Source: Venturia oleaginea (lineage: Eukaryota; Ascomycota; Dothideomycetes; Venturiales; Venturiaceae). From it: a stretch of 48,098 nucleotides of DNA. Positions 41,241-48,098 of this stretch are shown here, in pieces; within the stretch, counting starts at the first letter, position 1, and each line of letters starts with the position of its first letter. Where the stretch lies: contig JABMLP010000053.1 in NCBI GenBank assembly GCA_013176395.1, forward strand, positions 1 to 48,098, written 5' to 3'. The notes beneath the pieces were generated by a model, which was not told the DNA's origin, searched no databases, and worked only from the letters and a program-made list of their open reading frames with translations. Made by a program: the position numbers and the translations under genes.

Positions 41241-41838
41241 TGTTATCCGGCTCAGTCGCCCCCGGACGACTGGTGCCATGCGGTAGTTCTAGTAAAGAGC
41301 CCTCCCTAATTTTTGCAAGGCGCGCCGCCGCTTCTTCGCGTTTGACCTGCATCTGGAGGTCGCGCTCCTCCTTTTCGCGGTCCATCCTTAGCCTGTGAGC
41401 CTCTACGGCGCGAGCCTCAGCGGCCTGGGCATTGTTGATCGCGACCGTGAAGATGACCTCTGGGTCTCGAAGACAATAGAGGGGGATCGGGTACGAGAGG
41501 AGCGAGTAGAGTGACCCGGTGGTAGGGATAAGTTGATAGGAACCGACGCGGTGATATCCTTCTTCGGAGGCATAAAGAAAGCGGTATAACTATTTAAAAT
41601 CGTTAGCAGGTCAGCTCTGTTAATAAGTACAGAGCCCTAGAGATGCCAAGGAGCTCTTTGGAAGGGATTTCTGATGCTGGTGCAATATAACGATGCCCAA
41701 GACGTCGTCGAGGCCAGCGGTGTACTTGAAAAGTCTGTCGAGAAGCGGTGAACGGCTAAGCGCGGCGCGCGCAGCGGCGGGAAAGACTCGTAGGACGATA
41801 AGGAGAATATCGGGATGAAGGACGAGTCCTACAACAAC
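41100..41838 (-). pseudogene. Ngaro gag region, frame uncertain
   Basis: On the minus strand a charged, Ala/Glu/Arg-rich coiled-coil-like stretch (41450-41290, containing MDREKEERDLQMQVKREE) overlaps the start of the RT frame. Upstream, plausible coding lies in different frames with stops between (around 41600-41640), so gag is either broken or contains a small intron (a GT ... TGCTAAC ... TAG pattern is visible near 41588-41640). No zinc knuckle was seen. Confidence 0.5.
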
Positions 41839-41955
41839 AATCTAGATACAAGACGAGCCTCAGAGGGCTCAGAAGTCGTGCGATATGCGAGATCGCCATG
41901 TTGTTGTTGTCGCTTGGTCGGACGAGGCCCTTGCTCCACCAGATAGACACTAGCA
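41839..41955 (-). repeat. split direct repeat A1
   Basis: The 5' end of the minus-strand Ngaro element, a 117-bp copy of A2. Its outer end ...ACACTAGCA abuts the interrupted chromovirus LTR. Confidence 0.93.
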
Positions 41956-42413
41956 GCTATGGCTCAAGTAATATAGCTGGAATTGGCTATTCCGTACAGT
42001 GAGGTTCAAGTAATCCTGGGGCGACAATATCGTATCAAACAAGTGTAGCGAAGTTTGTGAGATATAAGAGTCGTGAATTGTGCTAAGTAACTAAAGCAAT
42101 AGCGAAGTAACTATGAGAGTGAAGATACGAGATACTGAGGGAGCAGTGTCTCGTCCTTTATATAGAGATCCCATCTCTATGAAAATCCTCCGTTCATTAT
42201 GATCATCCCGATCATGATGAACAGCCTGAGCGGAATGAACACAAACGTTCATTCTGCTTACCTTGCCAAGAATGATCAACCACGTGATCCTTCAACCCCG
42301 TGTAACAATCATCCAATCATAAGAAGACATGATGGTATGCACTTAGGAATCCAAATGCATACGAATGCATCAAATATAATCCTGTACACGCTCACGTGAC
42401 AGTATCCGTAACA
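41956..42413 (-). repeat. remainder of the chromovirus 3' LTR
   Basis: Together with 36265-36276 it makes a ~470-bp LTR homologous to the solo LTR 9531-9967. The inner end (plus strand ...AGTATCCGTAACA) abuts a purine tract on the minus strand (AAGAAGGAGGGC, 42417-42428). Confidence 0.9.
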
Positions 42414-42487
42414 TAGCCCTCCTTCTTAGTAAGCTGGTCCCACAGCGCTTACTTAAGGTCACACGGACCCCGCACAGAAAACCAAAG

Positions 42488-43066
42488 ATGTCTTCTGCAT
42501 CATCTTTACGACGCAAACGTATCGCCGACGAGATCGAACAACAAGGTGATCCATTCGCTATCGCCTGCGAATACTGCTTCAAACATAACATCCTTTGCAT
42601 CATTATGCCGTCGTCGAAGTCGCTGAAATGCGCAAGCTGCGCCAAGAAGGGAATTAAGTGTGTCGATGTGTCCTGGGCTTCCCTAGACAAAACGAGAGAA
42701 CAAACAAAGAAGTCGTTATCTCGTGACGAGGAGAAGCTGGGGAAAATCCTTATTGAAATGCAAAGAGTGTTGAGTGAGCAACAAGAGTTGTTGTCTCGGA
42801 TATCAAGGAATCGCAAAATCTTGGAGTTGGCTGAGGCGAGAGCAAAAACGAAAACAATTTGTTTATTAGAGGAACTCGAGGAAGAGGAGGAAGAGGAACG
42901 GAGAGTAAACGGTGGGCTTTCGAACGGTGAGCTCGCCGAAGCTTCTAACGATCTTTCCGTCTTCCTTGGTTCGATCGAGACTTCAGGGGTGGAGGTCTGG
43001 AATGCTCTGGATGTTCCCGATGGAAATCCCGCAGAGCTTGGAGAGAGTTCTTCAAGTGTGACATAG
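42488..43066 (+). CDS. antisense ORF of the chromovirus: Zn2Cys6-like protein with coiled coil, 192 aa
   Basis: It runs opposite to gag-pol and lies between pol and the 3' LTR, overlapping the pol 3' end tail-to-tail by 122 bp. It starts at ATG 42488 (AAAGATGTC) and has no stop or frameshift over 192 codons, although pol is riddled with breaks. Six cysteines at about residues 27-59 are spaced C-x2-C-x6-C-x10-C-x2-C-x6-C, matching the fungal Zn2Cys6 binuclear cluster. A predicted coiled coil (about 70-130) and an acidic Glu-rich run follow. A TATA-like AATATAAT at 42372, inside the LTR, lies about 115 bp upstream. Similar ORFs may exist in other fungal gypsy elements (recollection, not checked). 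Function unknown; a DNA-binding regulator of the element or host is an inference. Confidence 0.75.
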   Translation: MSSASSLRRKRIADEIEQQGDPFAIACEYCFKHNILCIIMPSSKSLKCASCAKKGIKCVDVSWASLDKTREQTKKSLSRDEEKLGKILIEMQRVLSEQQELLSRISRNRKILELAEARAKTKTICLLEELEEEEEEERRVNGGLSNGELAEASNDLSVFLGSIETSGVEVWNALDVPDGNPAELGESSSSVT

Positions 43067-44602
43067 GCTCCCAAGTGTTTTCCGAGGTAGGATAGCCTTT
43101 CCACTTAATGAGGTACTTGTGCTGACGTTGCATAATAGCATGGTTAACGACAGTTTCGACATCATACTCAGGCTCGAGTTGATCGCCTTGGAGTATCGTT
43201 TTTTGGTCAAGCGGGGCGTCTGGATGTGCTGGTTCAAGCAGGGAGACATGGAATACCGGGTGTATTCTCATTCCCTTAGGTAGCTTGAGTTTGTAATTGA
43301 CTGCACCTTTAACTTCGTCGATTTCGAAAGCGCCGAGCTTTCTGAAGTCAAGTTTCTCGCTTGGTCTTTTTGTCTTGATGTTGCGTCGCCATAGGTAAAC
43401 TTTATCCCCCTTCTTAAGAACAGGTCCCACTGTTCTTTTCTGATTCACACGCATAGCCATGCGCATGTTCAAGAAGGTAATGTCATACTTCAATTGGTCG
43501 TGAAGCTGTGACAACTCAGATGCAACAACCGTTGCGTCTGTGGGTAATAGGTTTCCTTGCTCAATCTCGAATTGAGGTTCTCGTCCAAAGTTAGCAAAGA
43601 ATGGAGACATCCTGATGGTGTCTTGAACAGTAGCATTATAAGCGAATGCTGCAAGAGGTAAAAGCGATACCCAATTGCTTTGATCGTCATCGACGTATAT
43701 GCGAAGGTACTGTTCCATTGTCTGGTTCATTCTTTCTGTTTGTCCATCCGTCTGAGGGTGGTAAGCTGTTGATAAACTTCTTCTGATCTTTAGCATCTCA
43801 CAGAGCTCTTCCCAGAAATGAGAGGTGAAGAGGCTGTCTCGATCTGAGATAATATTATCAGGAATGCCATGCTTGCTGACGACATCTCGTACGAATACTC
43901 CTGCCAAGTATCGCGTGTCGTAGCCTTTGGTAGTGGGATAAAGATCGCGTACTTCGTGAGTCGATCTATCACAACCATGATATGTTCGTACTGAACACCA
44001 TCCAAGCTTGGAGAAGGTGGCAAAGGTCCAACGAAATCCATGGATATGGTTTTCCATGCGCCGTGAGGCGCTTTGTTGGGTTGGAGAAGTCCGTAGGGCT
44101 TGTGTCGTTCGTATTTGGCTTTCTTGCAAAGAACACACTTTCCTATTTCCTTGAAAACTTCCTGTCGCATGTGAGGGAAGTAGAAGGTATTCTGGAGTCG
44201 TGAAAGGACAATCTCTGGTCGGCAATGACCGTTAAGCGGAGATTCATGTTGGTGTAGGATGTACTGTTTCCTTAGGCTTGCGGGAAGATATACCAGGTCG
44301 TTGAAGATAAACAAGCCATCTTCAATACGGGTATTCAGATCCGCTGATTGAATATAGCCTTGTACATCTGGATCCTTTTGTTGCGCGTTCCTGACCTCTT
44401 GCCAATAAGAGGGCTTTCCAGACTGGAGTAATGATACCTGGTGTATAAGGGCATTACCTTCCTGTCGGAATAAAGCGCGTTCGACTCTCTCTTTTTCTCC
44501 TGCCATAAGTCTTCTCTTCGACTTAATGCATCGGCGTTGATATTTTCCTTTCCTTTCTTGTAAAGGATTTGGAAACTGTAAGATGACAGCTCTTCTGACC
44601 AT
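42945..44602 (-). pseudogene. chromovirus integrase and chromodomain
   Basis: Integrase HHCC region (H-x3-H near 44255, C-x2-C at about 44120-44130) and first catalytic Asp (MDFVGPLP) are in one frame (44602-43790). The second Asp and Glu (SDRDSLF ... HPQTDGQTER) and the rest are in another (44225-42945), so there is a frameshift near 43925. The C-terminal chromodomain (about 43165-43030: EYDVETVVNH ... YLIKWKGYP ... NTWEP) would direct integration to histone-marked chromatin. Apart from the one frameshift this segment is well preserved. Confidence 0.9.
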
Positions 44603-44993
44603 CTTAGTTGCCGTCGATTCAATTCCTTTGTTGTCGTGAAATTCCGCAGGTTCTTATGGTCGGAATACACAGTGATCTTGTGTTTCGCTCCTTCAAGATA
44701 ATGCTTCCAGTGCTTGAAGGCATCAACTATTGCCATAAGTTCTTTGTCTGACGTGGAGTAGTTGATTTCTGCTTTCAGGAATTTTCGTGCATGGTAAGCT
44801 ACCGGTCTTAGCTTTCCATTTGAATCGGGTTGGCTGAGGCATGCTCCGAGGGCTCGATCGGATGCATCCGCCTCGACTGTGGCTGGTTTTTTTGGTCAAC
44901 AGTTGCAGAATAGGTGGTGTGGTTAACCGTGTCTTGAGTGCGTCAAAGGCCTTTGCGCATGCTCATTCCATTCGAAAGTAATCCCTTTCTTCA
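44335..44993 (-). pseudogene. chromovirus RNase H region
   Basis: 44736-44335 shows the RNase H block (ELMAIVDAFKHWKHYL, VYSDHKNL, LRWSEELSSYSF, NADALSR). The upstream part with 'EADASD' is in the same region after a run of seven Ts (44888-44894) where the frame breaks. It removes the RNA template during cDNA synthesis. Broken at both ends by frame changes. Confidence 0.85.
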
Positions 44994-46153
44994 TCAATCC
45001 CGTAAGGGGTTCTGCAACCTCGGAAAAGCCTTCGATGAATTGTCGGTAGTAGTTTGCGAAGGCGTGAAATGACTGTACTCCTTTGACGTTCGAGGGTACT
45101 GGCCAATCGCGGACCTTCTGGTAGATTTCCGGATCGATCTCAAGTCCAGCTTGAGAGACAAAACATCCAACGAACTTGATTCGTTGCTTGTGAATTCGCT
45201 TTTCGATGGTTTTAGCCGTAAGTTAAATTTCATCAGTGCGCGGAGGACTGTTCGAACGTGTTTGACGTGTTCTTCGAACGTTCGAGAGTAAACCAAAATA
45301 TCGTCCATATAAACAGACACAAACTTGTCTAAATGTTCACGAAGAACATTGTTCATATAGGCTTGCAGCGTAGCAGGGGCGTTTGTCAATCCGAAGGGCA
45401 TGACAAGGTATTCGTAGTGCCCAAGGCGAGTGCGGAATGCTGTCTTCCACTCGTCACCTTCCTTAATCCTAATTCGATGAAAAGCCGCAGGAATATCGAA
45501 TTTTGTGAACCATTTGGCTCCTTGGAGTCTGTCCCTCAACTCCTGGATTAAAGGCAGCGTGTACGCATTCTTCTCTGAAATCTCGTTCAGATGTCGGTAG
45601 TCGACACACAATCGTTGTGAACCATCGGGCTTGGGTACGTAGAAACTGGATATCCGGCGGGTGACTTTGACTCCGGATAAACCCTTTCTTCGTGAAATCG
45701 TCGATGTACTCACGAAGGGTTTCAAAGCTGATCTTCGCGCAGCGGGTAGATCTTGAACTTCTTGGGTTGTTCGTTGTTTTTGAGCTTGATCTCATGATCC
45801 CATGGTTGGTGTGGTGGAAGAGAATCCTCGATTGATTCCTCTTTGAAAAGTTCCGCAAATTCCTGGTACTCATTGGGAATTTGGAACACTGGACTATCCT
45901 CCTCTGTCTGGAGACGATAGCAGTATGCCACTTCAACGTGTGTAGGCCTTTTCCGCAAAGGTCTTTGTGCTGTCCGTGTTCTAGCGCGCATGCTAGCCTG
46001 CACGGGATATCGATGATCTGGGAACGTAAGTGTCAACGTCCCCAGTCGATATGCGGATTGTGAGTTTGAAGCCATGGCAGACCAAGGATCAGATCCGAGT
46101 CTCCAATATTCGTGACGTCTAGAACGATCCGTTCTTTTCTCCCTTGTATCCAC
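44994..46153 (-). pseudogene. chromovirus reverse transcriptase
   Basis: The tether sequence (LPPHQPWDHEIKL) is at 45820-45780, then RT: VPKPDGSQRLCVDYR, LPLIQELRDRL, FDIPAAFHRIRI, MPFGLTNAP, and catalytic YMDD near 45300. At least three frames are needed to read it (changes near 45725, 45640-45660 and 45200), so no enzyme can be made from this copy. Confidence 0.9.
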
Positions 46154-46563
46154 AAGGTTACGTCTGCTTCATAAATCACCATGCCTCCATTGGAGTCGAC
46201 AGGTCTCCCATCAGCGATCGTTAATGAATATGGATACCGTTTCGACTTGATAGGTATTTTCCATTCATTCACTAAGGACTCGCTTAGGAGGTTCCTATCG
46301 GCGCCAGTGTCGATGAAGGCCAATGCTGGTACATAGTCGATCTTTGCTTCGACCAGCATCTTAGGTATACCAAGGTTATTCAGGGAATGAGGCGCTTCAA
46401 TTGGATTCAACAGAGGCCTCTCTACTGTTGATCCACCTCGTTTCCCGAATTCTCGTGCCATTTGCATGCATGCTTCGTGTTGACTGCGATGTCCAATCGT
46501 CGGACAAGGTGTCGAAGGTTCCTTGTCCCATTCGGATGGTGTGGGCAGGTGAAGTCGATACAA
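46033..46563 (-). pseudogene. chromovirus aspartic protease
   Basis: The catalytic AFIDTGADRNLL (about 46290) and flap/GLPWL block (LILGLPWL, about 46080) define a retropepsin that would release Gag and Pol proteins. The listed ORF begins in the gag-protease border and ends before the RT tether, which is in another frame. Confidence 0.88.
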
Positions 46564-46844
46564 GCATCTGGGTTGAGTCCCTTATGGTGAGGGTCATCCT
46601 GATCGATGGCTCGCTTGATGTCCCTGACAAAGCGATTAATTCGGAATGTCTTGAATTCTGAATCTTCCTCATCGTCGTCTGTGGATTCCTCTTCAGAACT
46701 GTCTTCTTCCTCAGATCCGTCGTCGTCGCTAGGCACGGTTTGAGAAGAGTTGTTCTTGTAAGCAATCGGTAGTTCCTCGTTGTTCGTTCCTCCCGGGGCA
46801 TTCGCCAATGCAGCGTTGAGGTCGAGTTCCGGAACGTCGGAATC
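46422..46844 (-). pseudogene. chromovirus gag remnant (C-terminal part)
   Basis: The frame is open from the copia-3 insertion at 46844 to 46422. It has an acidic Asp/Glu/Ser-rich segment, then a Cys/His-containing region (CIDFTCPHHP ... HACKWH), which may be a degenerate zinc-binding part. The capsid-like domain would lie beyond the insertion, outside the window. Confidence 0.6.
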
Positions 46845-47051
46845 TGTTAGATGATACAGCCGCTGTTGGATGATACCACAATTTCAGTTAGCCGCGAAGT
46901 GGATATCGGTGGCATACAGCCGTCGGAATCATGTACCCGTCTTTGATTTCAAAGCAATCACATCTGTATAACTATCGCTCGGTCACCGGTTCATTATGAA
47001 CCTCATGCAATCCTTAATCCTCCTCATCTTTTCACTGTGTATCATTCAAGA
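46845..47051 (+). repeat. 5' LTR of copia-3 (207 bp)
   Basis: TGTTAGATGATACAGCC ... GTATCATTCAAGA. It is not a solo LTR: no duplication of the preceding GAATC follows it, and a primer site does. Confidence 0.9.
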
Positions 47052-47064
47052 GTTATGAGCCCGG
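47052..47064 (+). promoter_or_regulatory. primer binding site of copia-3
   Basis: GTTATGAGCCCGG, the same initiator-tRNA-Met half site as in copia-1 and copia-2, one G shorter at the LTR border. Confidence 0.85.
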
Positions 47065-47243
47065 CTTGCCTACCCTCGTAAACACACCTTACCCTTTCTG
47101 GTTTCACCGCCGTGTATTGATACAACCCCTCTATCAAACCCCATACACGCTAGTCCCATTAAGCCCATCTTTCAGTGTTTACAACGATTCTGCCATCGAT
47201 CCAACTCCTCTCGGAATATACGAAAAGATCCCCACCCACCACC

Positions 47244-48098
47244 ATGACGATGTCAGCTGCATTAGCATCGTCAAAGCTCAAGGGAGACTCCCTTGAAATC
47301 TTCCTTTCGGACCCTACAAAGTGGAACGCCTTCCGCGATTGGATTCGTCAAATAGCAATTACCGACAATCTTTGGGAATACATTGATCCAGATTTTGAGC
47401 CCAAACCTATTTCTTACTCCATCTCAACAAGCCCAGAACCCTCCCCCTGCTCAAGCCTATACAGAGCACCTGTTGTACCTCCGAAGGGCCCCACTACCCG
47501 TCGACGTTGGCCTTACGCCAGCAACAATTGGCATTCCTGACAACGCGGCAAAACGGTGGGAATTTGAGTACGAATTGGGTGTTTTCAAGATTGAAAAGTT
47601 GAGCACGACTTGAAAGTTAAGGCAATGAAGGAGCTGAAAAACAAAATCTACGCCAACGTCTCCGCTGCATACGCAGGACATCTTACTGATTGCAACACAG
47701 TTCAGGAGATCATGGCATCTTTGAAGGAGCATGTTTGCCCTACTGATCGCGCCCTCAAAATTGAGGTTCGCCGCGAATATCAGTACCTTAACTCCATTGG
47801 TCCCAAAGGCAGCGACGTCGATACTTGGATTAACAAATGGGTGTTCACCCATGGTCAAGCGGTCAAACTAATCTTGGTCAGGTTGAAGATGAACCTATCT
47901 TTGACTTCATCACAGCAGTTCGCCGGTATGATAGCCACTGGGCTGACCTTCAAGAAGCCTTCATGAACAACCTCCTCTCCGACGGCCTAGACCTCCCTCC
48001 AATTGACAAAGTAATCGCCCGATTCCGCAATACACGACGTCTCAGAGTCGTTGAGCATCGCACACATGGTCAAAATTCACCTCTAGCTTCATTTGCTA
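47244..48098 (+). pseudogene. copia-3 gag (partial, frameshifted)
   Basis: Starts at ATG 47244 (MTMSAALASSKLKGDSLEIF, a typical copia Gag N-terminus with the W-x2-F/W region). The frame changes near 47410 to continue 'AKRWEFEYELGVFKIEKL', again near 47600, and again near 47870 before 'DEPIFDFITAV'. UBN2/DUF4219-type Gag. Truncated by the window end. This copy could not make a normal capsid protein. Confidence 0.8.

Larger units (their letters stand above)
36277..41955 (-). mobile_element. Ngaro-like tyrosine-recombinase retrotransposon, complete
   Basis: The split direct repeats have the Ngaro arrangement. On the minus strand these are A1 (41955-41839), coding region, B1 (36907-36671), A2 (36670-36554), a 40-bp gap, and B2 (36513-36277). 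The A2/B1 junction reproduces the two outer ends of the element joined together, as expected for a circular intermediate. There is no target duplication: the flanking LTR reads straight across (GCAGAG then GCTATG), as known for tyrosine-recombinase integration. Confidence 0.92.
36265..46844 (-). mobile_element. chromovirus (Ty3/gypsy) element, 3' part, with two insertions
   Basis: On the minus strand: gag remnant, protease, reverse transcriptase, RNase H, integrase, chromodomain, polypurine tract, 3' LTR. The 3' LTR is split by a Ngaro-like element (36277-41955). The gag region is cut by copia-3 at 46845, and the 5' LTR lies outside the window. Pol carries many frameshifts. Confidence 0.92.
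46845..48098 (+). mobile_element. Ty1/copia retrotransposon 'copia-3', 5' end only
   Basis: 5' LTR (46845-47051), half-tRNA primer site and gag. It is inserted in the chromovirus gag and continues past the window. Its LTR family also gives the solo LTRs at 7802 and 11923. Confidence 0.88.

Noticed and set aside
46845..47051. Another solo LTR like those at 7802 and 11923
   Set aside because: No target duplication follows it; instead a primer binding site and a copia gag begin.
1..48098. tRNA or rRNA genes
   Set aside because: I looked for cloverleaf-like and rRNA landmarks and saw none; the tRNA-Met-like motifs are retroelement primer sites.

Overview
The window is nuclear DNA of a filamentous ascomycete. 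The evidence is spliceosomal introns of 46-62 bp with GT...AG ends and CTAAC-type branch sites, fungal host genes, and a fungal transposon spectrum: Ty1/copia elements, a chromodomain Ty3/gypsy element, a Ngaro-like tyrosine-recombinase retrotransposon, a Tad1/I-like LINE, hAT, and pogo/Fot1. A secreted endopolygalacturonase suggests a plant-associated lifestyle. Assignment below Ascomycota (perhaps Leotiomycetes) would be a guess.

Layout. 1-1230 holds an internally deleted pogo/Fot1 element. 1250-10407 is a nest: a decayed copia element ('copia-1', 1560-10102, TSD GATAA) with solo LTRs at 2640-2938, 7588-7715, 7802-8009 and inside its own 3' LTR (9531-9967), plus a solo LTR (4274-6166) that itself contains a 1.6-kb non-coding retroposon. 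Solo LTRs of a 255-bp family flank it at 1250 and 10153. 10.9-21.9 kb is the only host-gene island, and every gene in it is broken: an endopolygalacturonase and an amino-acid/GABA-type permease each split by a solo LTR, a RecJ-like DHH phosphoesterase whose first exon is split by a nearly complete hAT element, and an alpha/beta hydrolase with a frameshift and a nonsense codon. 22372-23122 is a second internally deleted pogo element. 23.1-25.7 kb is repeat-rich with no recognisable gene. 25.74-30.36 kb is a decayed LINE.

30400-35750 is an apparently intact copia element ('copia-2'): one uninterrupted 1416-codon Gag-Pol ORF, 129-bp LTRs, and a leader with three 73-bp repeats that carry short upstream ORFs copying the gag start. 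Its 3' end is a palindromic LTR rearrangement. 36265-46844 is the 3' part of a minus-strand chromovirus (Ty3/gypsy with chromodomain). Its 3' LTR is split, without target duplication, by a complete Ngaro-like element (36277-41955) with A1...B1-A2-B2 split direct repeats and an array of about seven 200-bp repeats derived from its own RNase H region. Between chromovirus pol and its LTR lies an intact ORF on the opposite strand encoding a Zn2Cys6-like protein. The chromovirus gag is cut at 46845 by a third copia element that runs off the window.

Most LTR boundaries below were fixed by finding the exact 5-bp target duplication. All sequence comparisons were made by eye. The best candidates for new biology are the antisense Zn2Cys6-like ORF, the gag-mimicking upstream ORF repeats in the copia-2 leader, the inverted LTR structure at its 3' end, and the self-derived tandem array in the Ngaro element.
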